Positions 51,741 to 63,891 are shown, numbered from the stretch's first letter. The stretch: DNA of 64,000 bases from Chamaelirium japonicum (GCA_947650365.1 OX393552.1:48252999-48316998); one strand, 5' to 3'. The notes: generated by a model from the letters alone, not told the origin. Numbers and translations: made by a program.

Positions 51741-52258
51741 GTCGTACGAATGAATTAGAATTGATCTAATTCATTCGTACAATCCATTCTAATTCATTTG
51801 CACGATCCATTCTAATTCATTCGTCTGATCCATTCTAATTCATTCCTACGATCTATTCTAATTCATTCGCTCGAATGTATCCATTCTAATTTATTCGTTC
51901 GATCCATTCTAATCCATTCGTACGATCCATTCAAATTCATTCCTATGATCCATTCTAATTCATTCGTACGATCCATTCTAATTCATTCCTACGATCCATT
52001 CTAATTCATTCGCACGAATGTAACCATTCTAATTCATTCGCACGAATGTATCCATTCTAATCCATTCGTACGATCCATTCTAATTTATTCGTACAAATGT
52101 ATCCATTCTAATTCATTCGCTCGAATGTATCCATTCTAATTCATTCCCACGAATGTAACCTTTATAAGTCATTTGTATGATCCATTCTAATTCATTCGTA
52201 CGATCCATTCTAATTCATTCGCACGAATATATTTCGTATTCATTCGCGTGATCCATTC
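51208..52258 (+). repeat. Forward satellite block
   Basis: Forward monomers with one reverse islet of about 17 bp near 51,746-51,762. GGTGG lies at 51,617. Near 52,228-52,256 the sequence is scrambled (ATATATTTCGTATTCATTCGCG) before the switch. Confidence 0.9.
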
Positions 52259-52531
52259 GTGCGAATGAATTAGAATGGATTAGAATGGATCGTACGAATG
52301 AATTAGAATGGATCATTCGTTCGATCCATTCTAATTCATTCACACGTTCCATTCTAATTAGAATGGATACATTCGTGCGAATGAATTAGAATGGATCGTA
52401 GGAATGAATTAGAATGGATCGCATGAATGAATTAGATTAGAATGGATCGTGCGAATGAATTAGAATGGATCGTTTCGAATGGATTAGAATGGATCGTACG
52501 AATGAATTAGAATGAATTAGAATTCATTCCT

Positions 52532-53395
52532 ACGAACTATTCTAATTCATTCGCACGATCCATTCTAATTCATTCGTACGATCCATTTTAATTCATTCGC
52601 ACGAATGTATCCATTCTAATTCATTTGTACAATCCATTCTAATTCATTCGCACGATCCATTCTAATTCATTCGTATGATCCATTCTAATTCATTCCTACG
52701 ATCTATTCTAATTCATTCGCTCGAATGTATCCATTCTAATTCATTCGTTCGATCCATTCTAATTCATTCGTACGATCCATTCAAATTCATTCGCATGATC
52801 CATTCTAATTCATTCGTACGATCCATTCTAATTCATTCTCACGAATGTAACCTTTCTAATTCATTTGTATGATCCATTCTAATTCATTCGTACGATCCAT
52901 TCTAATCCATTCGTATGATCCATTCTGATCCATTCGTACGATCCATTCTAATTCATTCGTACGATCCATTCTAATTCATTCGCACGAATGTATCCATTGT
53001 AATTCATTCGTACGATCCATTCTAATTCGTTCATACGATCCATTCTAATTCATTCGTACGATCCATTCTAAAATGAGTTAGAATGGATCATACGAATGAA
53101 TTAGAATGGATCGTACGAATGAATTAAAATGGATTGTGCGAATGAATTAGAATGGATCGTATGAATGAATAAGAATGGATCGTACGAATGAATTAGAATG
53201 GATCGTGCGAATGAATTAGAATGAATCATACGAATGCATTAGAATGGATCGTACGAATGAATTAGAATGAATCGTACGATCCATTCTAATTTATTCGTCC
53301 GATCCATTCTAATTCATTCGTGTGAAAGAAATAGAATGGATACATTCGAGCGAATGAATTAGAACGTATTGTATGAATGAATTAGAATGGATCAT
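52532..53395. repeat. Segmental duplication family 6, copy B
   Basis: Partner of 49860-50700. Its left edge coincides with a GAATTC strand switch at about 52,521. The two copies carry repeat-derived open frames with identical 65-residue translations, which shows how similar they are over 200 bp. Confidence 0.92.
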
Positions 53396-53633
53396 GTGAA
53401 TGAATTAAAATGGATCATACAAATGAATTAGAATGGATCGTACGAACGAATTAGAATAGATCGTACGAACGAATTAGAATGGATCGTACGAACGAATTAG
53501 AATGGATCGTACGAATGAATTAGATTGAATTAGAATGGATTGTACGAATGAATTAGAATGGATCATGCGAATGAATTAGAATAGATCGTACGAATGAATT
53601 AGAATGGATCATGCGAACGAATTAGAATGGATC

Positions 53634-53910
53634 GAACGAATGAATTAGAATGGATCGTACGAATGAATTAGAATGGATTGTGCGAATGAATTAGAATGGA
53701 TCGTATGAATAAATTAGAATGGATCATACGAATGAATTAGAATGGATCGTGCGAATGAATTAGAATGAATCATACGAATGCATTAGAATGGATCGTACGA
53801 ATGAATTAGAATGAATCGTATGATCCATTCTAATTCATTCGTCCGATCCATTCTAATTCATTCGCACGAATGTATCCATTCTAATTCATTCGTACAATCC
53901 ATTCTAAATC
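53634..53910. repeat. Junction cassette with long left arm, copy 3
   Basis: Reverse arm of 185 bp to the dyad at 53,819, forward arm with CGTCCGATCC and a 28-mer. Here the dyad has decayed to CGTATG by one CpG transition. Confidence 0.91.
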
Positions 53911-54839
53911 ATTCGCATGATCCATTCTAATTCATTCGTATGATTACTTCTAATTCATTCCTACGCTCTATTCTAATTCATTCGCTCGATGGATTAGAAT
54001 GGATCGTACGAATGAATTAGAATGGATCATACGAATAAATTAGAATGGATACATTCGAGCGAATGAATTAGAATGGATCGTACGAATGAATTAGAATGGA
54101 TCATATGAATGAATTAGAATAGATCGTGCGAATTAATTAGAATGGATCGTACGAATGAATTTGAATGGATACATTTGTGCGAATGAATCTGAATGGATTG
54201 TATGAATGAAATACAATGGATCGTACGAATGAATTAGAATGGATCGTACGAATAAATTAGAATGGATCGTGCGAATGAATTAGAATGGATTGTGCGAATG
54301 AATTAGAATGGATCGTATGAATGAATAAGAACCATTCTAATTCATTCGCACGAATTTATCCATTCTACAAATGAATTAGAATGGATCGTACAAATGAATT
54401 AGAATGGATCGTACGAAATGGATCGTACGAATGGACTAGAATGGATGGTACGAATTAGAATGGATCGTACGAATGAATTAGAATGGATCATAGGAATGAA
54501 TTAGAATGGATCGTACGAATGGATTAGAATGCATTGTACGAATGAATTAGAATGGTTACATTCGTGCGAATGAATTAGAATGGATCGTGCGAATGAATTA
54601 GAATGGATAGTGCGAATGAATTAGAATGGATCGTACGAATGAATTAGAATGGATACATTCATGCGAATGAATTAGAATGGATCGTACGAATGAATTAGAA
54701 TGGATCGTACAAATGGATTAGAATGGATCTTACGAATAGATTAGAATGGATCGTACGAATGAATTAGAATGGATACATTCGTGTGAATGAATTAGAATGG
54801 ATCGTACGAATGAATTAGAATGGATCGTACGAATGAATT

Positions 54840-55077
54840 AGAATGGATACATTTGTGCGAATTAATTAGAATGGATCGTACGAATGAATTAGAATGGATC
54901 GTGCGAATGAATTAGAATTGATCATACGAATGAATTAGAATGGATCGTACGAATGAATTAGAATGGATACATTCATGCGAATGAATTAGAATGGATCGTA
55001 CGATTCATTCTAATTCATTCATACGATCCATTCTAATGCATTCGTACGAGCGAATGAATTAGAATGGATCGTACGAA
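54840..55077. repeat. Segmental duplication family 9, copy B
   Basis: Partner of 38985-39300. It is truncated at a further strand switch (GTACGAATGTAACCATTCTACGTGCG near 55,073-55,095). Confidence 0.87.
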
Positions 55078-56276
55078 TGTAACCATTCTACGTGCGATCC
55101 ATTCTAATTCGTTCATACGATCCATTCTAATTCGTTCGTACGATCCATTCTAATTCGTTCGTACGATCCATTCTAATTCATTCGCATGAATATATCCATT
55201 CTAGTTCATTCGTACGCTCCATTCTAATTCATTCGTACGCTCTATTCTTATTCATAGCACAAATGTATCCATTCTAATTCATTCGTACGATCCATTCTAA
55301 TTCATTCGCACGATCGATTCTAATTCATTCGTATGATCCATTCTAATTCATTCATACGATCCATTCTAATTCTTTCGTACGATCCATTCTAATTCATTCG
55401 CACGATCAATTCTAATTCATTCGTACAATCCATTCAAATTCATTCGTACGATCCATTCTAATTCATTCGTACGATCCATTCTAATTCATTCGCACGAATG
55501 TATCCATTCTAATTCATTTGTACAATCCATTCTAATTCATTCGCACGATCCATTCTAATTCATTCGTATGATCCATTCTAATTCATTCCTATGATCTATT
55601 CTAATTCATTCGCTCGAATGTATCCATTCTAATTCATTCGTTCGATCCATTCTAAGAATTAGAATGTATCCATTCTAATTCATTTGCACGATCCATTCTA
55701 ATTCATTCCTATGATCCATTCTAATTCATTCGTACGATCCATTCTAATTCATTCGCTCGAATGTATCCATTCTAATTCATTCGTACGATCCATTCTAATT
55801 CGTTCGTACGATCCATTCTAATTCGTTCGTACGATCCATTCTAATTCGTTCGTACGATCCATTCTAATTCATTCGTACGATGCATTCTAATGCATTCGTA
55901 CGATCCATTCTAATTCATTCGTACGATCCATTCTAATTCATTCGTACGATCCACTCTAATTCATTCGTACAATCCATTCTAATTCATTCGCACGATCCAT
56001 TCTAATTCATTCGCACGATCCATTCTAATTCATTCGTATGATCCATTCTAATTCATTCCTACGATCTATTCTAATTCATTCGCTCGAATGTATCCATTCT
56101 AATTTATTCGTTCGATCCATTCTAATCCATTCGTACGATCCATTCTAATTCACTCCTATGATCCATTCTAATTCATTCGTACGATCCATTCTAATTCATT
56201 AGCTCGAATGTATCCATTCTAATTTATTCGTATGATTCATTCTAATTCATTCGTACGATCCATTCTAATCCATCTA
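55078..56276 (+). repeat. Forward satellite block
   Basis: Forward monomers. A reverse fragment of about 11 bp (AAGAATTAGAATG) lies near 55,654. From about 55,795 it matches the 21.5-22.1 kb region. It ends at CCATCTAGCGAATG near 56,277. Confidence 0.91.
55795..56276 (+). repeat. Segmental duplication family 8, copy B
   Basis: Partner of 21510-22080. It has three fewer 23-mers and ends at the CCATCTAGCGAATG strand switch, which copy A does not share, so it is cut there. Confidence 0.88.
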
Positions 56277-57101
56277 GCGAATGAATTAGAATAGATCGTA
56301 GGAATGAATTAGAATGAATCATACGAATGAATTGGACTGGATAGTGCAAATGAATTAGAATGGATCGTACGAATGAATTAGAATGGATTGTAAGTACGAA
56401 TGAATTAGAATTGATCGAACGAATGGATTAGAATGGATCATACGAATGGATTAGAATGGATCGTACGAATGGATTAGAATGCATTGTACGAATGAATTAG
56501 AATAGATACATTTGTGCGAATGAATTAGATTGCATCGTACGAATATTTGAATGGATCGGACAAATGAATTAGAATGGATCGTCCGAATGAATAAGAATGA
56601 ATCGTACGAATGCATTAGAATGGATACATTCGTGCGAATGAATTAGAATGGATACATTCGAGCGAATGAATTAGAATGGATCAGAATGGATACATGCGTG
56701 CGAATAAATTAGAATGGATCGTACGAACGAATTAGAATGGATCGTACGAATGAATTAGAATGGATACATTCGAGCGAATGAATTAGAATGGATCGTACAA
56801 ATGAATTAGAATGGATCATAGGAATGAATTAGAATGGATCGTACGAATGAATTAGAATGGATCGTATGAACGAATTAGAATGGATACATTCATGCGAATG
56901 AATTAGAATGGATCGTACAAATGAATTAGAATTGATCGTACGAATGAATTAGAATAGATCGTACGAATGAATTAGAATTGATACATTTGTACGAATGAAT
57001 TAGAATGGATCGTGCGAATGGATTAGAATGGATCATACGAATGAATTAGAATGGATCGTACGAATGGATTAGAATGGATCGTAGGAATGGATTAGAACGA
57101 A
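56277..57101 (-). repeat. Reverse satellite block
   Basis: Reverse monomers with a hybrid unit GGATTGTAAGTACG near 56,386. Part of it (about 56,680-56,720) shares the ACATGCGTGCG variant with 35.47 kb. Confidence 0.9.
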
Positions 57102-57510
57102 TCCATTCTAATTCATTCGTACGATCCATTCTAATTCATTCGCTCGAATGTATCCATTCTTGTTCATTCATACAATCCATTCTAATTCATTCACACAATC
57201 CATTCTAATTCATTCGTATGATCAATTCTAATTCATTCCTACGATCTATTCTAATTCATTCGCATGATCCATTCTAGTTCATTCGTACGATCCATTAGAA
57301 TGGATCGTACAAACGAATTAGAATGGATCGTACGAACGAATTAGAATGGATCATTCTAATCCATTCGTGAGAATGAATTAGAATGGATCCATTCTAGTTC
57401 ATTTGTACGAATGTATCCAATCTAATTCATTCACACGATCCATTCTAATTCGTTCATACGATCCATTCTAATTCGTTCGTACGATCCAATCTAATTCATT
57501 CGCACGAAAG
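57102..57510. repeat. Short-block mosaic
   Basis: Forward 57102-57295, reverse 57296-57349, forward 57350-57368, reverse 57369-57388, forward 57389-57510 (approximate). Two blocks are shorter than one monomer. The switch near 57,389 is on GGATCC. Confidence 0.83.
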
Positions 57511-58398
57511 TATCATACGAATGAATTAGAATGGATCATGCGAATGAATTAAAATGGATCGTACAAATGAATTAGAATGGATCGTGCGAATGAATTAGAA
57601 TGTATCGTACGAACGAATTAGAATGGATCGTACGAATGGATTAGAATGAATCGTACGAATGAATTAGAATGGATCATGCGAATGAATTAGAATGGATTGT
57701 ACGAATGAATTAGAATGGATCGAACGAATGAATTAGAATGGATACATTCATGCAAATGAATTATAATGGATCGTACGAATGAATTAGAATGGATCATACG
57801 AATGAATTAGAATGGATCGTGCGAACGAATTAGAATGGATCGTACGAACGAATTAGAATGGATCGTATGAACGAATTAGAATGGATCGTACGAACGAATT
57901 AGAATGGATTATGCGAATGAATTAGAATGGATCGTATGAACGAATTAGAATGGATCGTACGAACGAATTAGAGTAGATACATTCGAGCGAATGAATTAGA
58001 ATGGATCGTACGAATGAATTAGAATGGATCGTGCGAATGAATTAGAATCGATCGTACGAATGAATTAGAATGGATCGTACGAATGGATTAGAATGGATCG
58101 TGTGAATGAATTAGAATGGATCGTATGAATTAATTAGAATGGATCATAGGAATGGATTAGAATGGATCGTGCAAATGAATTAGAATGGATACATTCGTGC
58201 GAATGAATTAGAATTGATACATTTGTGCGAATGAATAAGAATGGATCGTACGAATGAATTAGAATGGATACATTTGTGCGAATGAATTAGAATGGATCGT
58301 ACGAATGAATTAGAATGAATCATACGAATGAATTAGAATGGATCATACGAATGAATTAGAATACATCATGTGAATGAATTAGAATGGATCATACGTTT
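57511..58398 (-). repeat. Reverse satellite block
   Basis: Reverse monomers rich in GAACGAATTAG units (about 57,600-57,970). An ATCATACGTTTGA variant near 58,388 also appears near 9,950 (ATCATACGTTTGAATT), together with ACATCATGTG or ACATAATGTG units just before it. Confidence 0.9.
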
Positions 58399-58537
58399 GA
58401 TCCATTCTAATTCATTCGTACGATCCATTCTAATGAATTAGAATGGATCCATTCTAATTCATTTGCACGAATGAATTAGAATGGATACATTCGAGCGAAT
58501 GAATTAGAATGGATCGTACGAATGAATTAGAATGGAT
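58399..58537. repeat. Short-block mosaic
   Basis: Forward 58399-58433, reverse 58434-58449, forward 58450-58470, reverse 58471-58537 (approximate). The switch near 58,450 is on GGATCC. It leads into a duplication shared with 48.8 kb. Confidence 0.83.
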
Positions 58538-58736
58538 TCGTTCTAATCCATTCGTACGATCCATTCTAATCCATTCGTACGATCCATTCTAATCCATTCG
58601 TACGATCCATTCTAATTCATTCGCACGATCCATTATAATTCATTCGTACAAATGTATCCATTCTAATTCATTCGTACAATCCATTCTAATTCATTCGTAC
58701 GATCCATTCTAATTCATTCGCACAAATGTATCCTTT
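58469..58736. repeat. Segmental duplication family 7, copy B
   Basis: Partner of 48828-49095. It is preceded by a cluster of sub-monomer flips at 58,399-58,470 that copy A lacks. Confidence 0.9.
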
Positions 58737-59324
58737 CTAATTCATTTGTATGATCCATTCTAATTCATTCGTACGATCCATTCTAATTCATTCGTACGAT
58801 CATTTCTAATTTATTCGCACGATCCGTTCTAATTTATTCCTATGATCCATTCTAATTCATTCGCACGAATGTAACAATTCTAATTCATTCGTACGATCCA
58901 TTCTAATTCATTCGCACGATCCATTCTAATTCATTTGTATGATCCATTCTAATTCATTCTCACAAATGTAACCTTTCTAATTCATTTGTACGATCCATTC
59001 TAATTCATTCGTACGATCCATTCTAATCCTTTCGTACGATCCATTCTAATCCATTCGTACGATCCATTCTAATTCATTCGCACGAATGTAACCATTCTTA
59101 TTCATTCGTACGATCCATTCTAATTCATTCCTTTGATCCATTCTAATTCATTCGCACGAATGTATCCATTCTAATTCATTTGCACGATCCATTCTAATTC
59201 ATTCCTATGATCCATTCTAATTCATTCGTACGATGCATTCTAATTCATTCGTACGATCCATTCTAATTCATTCGCACGATCCGTTCTAATTCATTCCTAT
59301 GATCCATTCTAATTCATTTGCACG
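58538..59324 (+). repeat. Forward satellite block
   Basis: Forward monomers. Between about 58,866 and 59,093 it shows the same order of GTAACC and ACCTTTC 28-mers and TAATCC 23-mers as the 171-bp higher-order repeats near 61.3 kb. Confidence 0.91.
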
Positions 59325-60895
59325 AATGAATTAGAATGGATCATAGGATTGAATTAGAATGGATCGTGCAAATGAATTAGAATGGATACATTCGTGCGAA
59401 TGAATTAGAATGGATCATAGAAATGAATTAGAATGGATCGTACGAATGAATTAGAATGGTTACATTCGTGCGAATGAATTAGAATGGATCGTACGAATGG
59501 ATTAGAATGGATCGTACGAATGGATTAGAATGGATCGTACAAATGAATTAGAATGGTTACATTTGTGAGAATGAATTAGAATGGATCGTACGAATGGATT
59601 AGAATGGATCGTACGAATGGATTAGAATGGATTGTACGAATGAATTAGAATGGATCATACAAATGAATTAGAAAGGTTACATTCGTGAGAATGAATTAGA
59701 ATGGATCGTACGAATGAATTAGAATAGAACATATGAATGGATTAGAATGGATCGTACGAATGGATTAGAATGGATCGTACGAATGAATTAGAATGGATCA
59801 TACAAATGAATTAGAAAGGTTACATTCGTGAGAATGAATTAGAATGGATCGTACGAATGAATTAGAATGGATCATGCGAATGAATTTGAATGGATCGTAC
59901 GAATGAATAAGAATGGATCGTACGAATGAATTAGAATGGATCATGTGAATGAATTAGAATGGATACATTTTTGTGAATGAATTTGAATGGATCGTACGAA
60001 TGGATCGTACGAATGAATTAGAATGAATCGTACGAACGAATTAGGATGGATCGTACGAATGTATTAGAATGGATCGTACGAATGATTTAGAATGGATCAT
60101 AGGAATGAATAAGAATAGATCGTGCAAATGAATTAGAATGGATACATTCGTGCGAATGAATTAGAATGGATCGTAGGAATGAATTAGAATGGATCGTACG
60201 AATGAATTAGAATGATTACATTCGTGTGAAAGAATTAGAATCGATCGTACGAATGGATTAGAATGGATCGTACGAATGGATTAGAATGGATCGTACGAAT
60301 GAATTAGAATGGATCGTACAAATGAATTAGAAAGGTTATATTTGTGATAATGAATTAGAATGGATCGTACGAATGAATTAGAATAGATCGTACAAATGAA
60401 TTAGAATGGATCGTACGAATGAATTAGAATGGATACATTCGTGCGAATGAATTAGAATGGATCGTACAAATGAATTAGAATGGATCATATGAATGAATTA
60501 GAATGGATCGTACGAATGGATTAGAATGTATTGTGCGAATGAATTAGAATGGATCGTATGAATGAATAAGAATGGATCGTACGAATGAATTAGAATGGAT
60601 CGTACGAATGAATTAGAATGGATTGTACAAATGAATTATAAAGGTTACATTTGTGAGAATGAATTAGAATGGATCGTACGAATGGATTAGAATGGATCGT
60701 ACGAATGGATTATAATGGATCGTACGAATGAATTAGAATGGATCATACAAATGAATTAGAAACGTTACATTCGTGAGAATGAATTAGAATGGATCGTACG
60801 AATGAATTAGAATGGATCATGCGAATGAATTTGAATGGATCGTACGCATGAATAAGAATAGATCGTAGGAATGAATTACAATGGATCGTACGAAT
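59325..60895 (-). repeat. Reverse satellite block with stepped 28-mer spacing
   Basis: Reverse monomers. GGTTAC 28-mers start at 59458, 59555, 59675 and 59818, with gaps of 97, 120 and 143 bp. These equal 3, 4 and 5 x 23 plus 28, so each successive copy gains one 23-mer. GGATTAGAATGG runs fill the gaps. Confidence 0.92.
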
Positions 60896-61728
60896 GTATC
60901 CATTCTAATTCATTCGTACGATCCATTCTAGTTCATTCGCTCGAATGTATCCTTTGTAATTCATTTGTATGATCCATTCTAATTCATTCGTACGATCCAT
61001 TCTAATCCATTCGTACGATCCATTCTAATCCATTCGTACGATCCATTCTAATTCATTCGTATGAATGTATCCATTCTAATTATTCGTACGATCTAGTCTA
61101 ATTCGTTTGTACGATCCATTCTAATTCATTCGCACAAATGTATCCATTCAAATTCATTCGTACGAACTATTCTAATTCATTTGTATGATCCATTCTAATT
61201 CATTCGTACGATCCATTCTAATCCATTCGTACGATCCATTCTAATCCATTCGTACGATCCATTCTAATTCATTCGCACGAATGTAACCATTCTAATTCAT
61301 TCGTATGATCCATTCTAATTCATTCTCACAAATGTAACCTTTCTATTTTATTTGTACGATCCATTCTAATTCATTCGTACGATCCATTCTAATCCATTCG
61401 TACGATCTATTCTAATCCATTCGTACGATCCATTCTAATTCATTCGCACGAATGTAACCATTCTAATTCATTCGTACGATCCATTCTAATTCATTCTCAC
61501 AAATGTAACCTTTCTAATTCATTTGTATGATCCATTCTAATTTATTCGTACGATCCATTCTAATCCATTCGAACGATCCATTCTAATCCATTCGTACGAT
61601 CCATTCTAATTCATTCGCACGAATGTAACCATTCTAATTCATTCGTACGATCCATTCTAATTCATTCTCATAAATGTAACCTTTCTAATTCATTTGTACG
61701 ATCCATTCTAATTCATTCGTACGTACGA
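60896..61728 (+). repeat. Forward satellite block holding 171-bp higher-order repeats
   Basis: Forward monomers. ACCTTTC 28-mers (GTAACCT) lie at 61334, 61505 and 61676, exactly 171 bp apart. Earlier related spacings are 193 and 194 bp (60947, 61140, 61334). The block ends on a doubled CGTACGTACG near 61,719. Confidence 0.92.
61240..61700 (+). repeat. 171-bp higher-order repeat, about 2.7 copies
   Basis: Each period holds five 23-mers and two 28-mers (5 x 23 + 2 x 28 = 171). The order is GTAACCATTC 28-mer, 23-mer, TCACAAATGTAACCTTTC 28-mer, ATTTGTA 23-mer, then 23-mers of the TAATCCATTCG type. Adjacent periods agree closely, differing mostly at single bases. The match to the alpha-satellite monomer length is coincidence; the sequence is unrelated. 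Confidence 0.88.
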
Positions 61729-62351
61729 ATGAATTAGAATGGATACATTCGAGCGAATGAATTAGAATGGATCGTACAAATGGATTAGAATGGATCGTAC
61801 GAATGGATTAGAATGGATCGTACGAACGAATTAGAATGGATCGTACGAATGAATTAGAATGGATCATAGGAATAAATTAGAATGGATCGTGCAAATGAAT
61901 TAGAATGGATACATTCATGCGAATGAATTAGAATGGATCATACGAATGAATTAGAATAGATCCATTCTAATTCATTCGCACAATCCATTCTAATTCATTC
62001 GCACAATCCATTCTAATTCATTCGCACAATCCATTCTAATTCATTCGTACGATCCATTCTAATTCATTCGTATGATCCATTCTAACTAATTTTAGAATGG
62101 ATCGTACGAACGAATTAGAATGGATCGTATGAACGAATTAGAATGGATCGTACGAATGAATTAGAATAGATACATTCGAGCGAATGAATTAGAATGGATC
62201 ATGCGAATGAATTAGAATGGATAGTACGAATGAATTAGAATGGATCGTACGAATGAATTAGAATGGATACATTCATGCAAATGAATTAGAATGGATCGTA
62301 CGAATGAATTAGAATGGATCATACGAATGAATTAGAATGGATCGTACGAAT
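61729..62351. repeat. Alternating blocks
   Basis: Reverse 61729-61957, forward 61958-62090, reverse 62091-62351 (approximate). Three consecutive CGCACAATCC units lie near 61,976-62,031. The right switch CGAATGCCTTTCTAATTC near 62,350 is irregular. Confidence 0.88.
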
Positions 62352-63410
62352 GCCTTTCTAATTCATTTGTACGATCCATTCTAATTCATTCGTACGATCC
62401 ATTCTAATCCATTCGTACGATCCATTCTAATCCATTTGTACGATCCATTCTAATTCATTCGTACAATCCATTCTTATTCATTCATACGATCCATTCTAAT
62501 TCATTCGCACAATCCATTCTAATTCATTCGTATGATCCATTCTAATTCATTCGTATGATCCATTCTAACTCATTCCTATGATCCATTCTAATCCATTCGT
62601 ACGATCCATTCCAATCCATTCGTACGATCCATTCTAATCCATTCGTACGATCCATTCTAATTCATTAGTACGATCCATTCTAATTCATTCATACGAATGT
62701 AACGTTTCTAATTCATTTGTATGATCCATTATAATTCGTTCGTATGATCCATTATAATTCATTCGTACGATCCATTCTAATTCATTCACACAAATGTAAC
62801 CATTCTAATTCATTCATACGATTCATTCTAATTGATTCGTATGAGCTATTCTAATTCATTCGTATGATCCATTCTAATTCATTCGTACGATCCATTGTAT
62901 TTCATTCATACAATCCATTCAGATTCATTCGCACAAATGTATCAATTCAAATTCATTCGTACGATCCATTCTAATTAATTCGCACGATCCATTCTAATTC
63001 AGTCGTATGAATGTATCCATTTTAATTCATTCGTACGATCCATTCTAATTCATTCGTACGATCTAATTCATTCGTACGATCCATTCTAATTCATTCGTAC
63101 GATCGATTCTAATTCATTCGCACGATCCATTCTAATTCATTCATACGATCCACTCTAATTCATTCGTATGATCCATTCTAATTTATTCGTTCAAATATAT
63201 CCATTCTAATTCATTCGTACGATCCATTCTAATTCATTCGCACGATCCATTCTAATTCATTCGCACGAAAGTATCCATTCTAATTCATTTGCACGATCCA
63301 TTCTAATTCATTCGTACGATTCATTCTTATTCATTCATACAATCCATTCTAATTCATTCGCACAATCCATTCTAATTCATTCGTACGATCCATTCTAATT
63401 CATTTGTATG
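62352..63410 (+). repeat. Forward satellite block
   Basis: Forward monomers. From about 62,786 it is the partner of 18.44 kb onward. The right switch near 63,410 lies inside that duplication. Confidence 0.92.
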
Positions 63411-63891
63411 AATGAATTAGAATGGATCGTACGAATGGATTAGAATGGATCGTACGAATAAATTAGAATGGATCGTACGAACGAATTAGAATGGATCGTA
63501 TGAACGAATTATAATGGATAATATGAATGAATTAGAATGGATACATTCGAGCGAATGAATTAGAATGGATCGTACGAATGAATTAGAATGGATTGTACGA
63601 ATGAATTAGAATGGATCGTACGAATAAATTAGAATGGATAGTGCGAATGAATTAGAATGGATCGTATGAATGAATTAGAATGGATTGTACGAATGAATTA
63701 GAATAGATCGTGCGAATGAATTACAATGGATCGTACGAAAGAATTAGAATGAATCGTACGAATGAATTAGAATGGATCATACGAATGAATTAGAATCGAT
63801 CGTGTGAATGAAATAGAATGGATCGTACGAATAAATTAGAATGGATACATTTGTGCGATGAATAAGAATGGAGCGTACGAATGAACTAGAA
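62786..63891. repeat. Segmental duplication family 2, copy B
   Basis: Partner of 18440-19545. Just beyond the last anchor it lacks one 23-mer relative to copy A (one GAATGAATTAG unit between AATGGAGCG and GAACTAG). Confidence 0.93.

Larger units (their letters stand above)
52259..55077. repeat. Alternating-orientation mosaic
   Basis: Approximate blocks: reverse 52259-52314, forward 52315-52355, reverse 52356-52520, forward 52521-53069, reverse 53070-53275, forward 53276-53320, reverse 53321-53819, forward 53820-53987, reverse 53988-54330, forward 54331-54367, reverse 54368-55001, forward 55002-55045, reverse 55046-55077. The switch near 52,521 is on GAATTC and that near 52,356 on TTCTAATTAGAA. 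The plus-strand open frame at 52675-52872 is repeat-derived. Confidence 0.86.

Noticed and set aside
61240-61700. Alpha satellite, because of the 171-bp period
   Set aside because: The 171 bp is the sum of five 23-mers and two 28-mers. The sequence has no alpha-satellite likeness.
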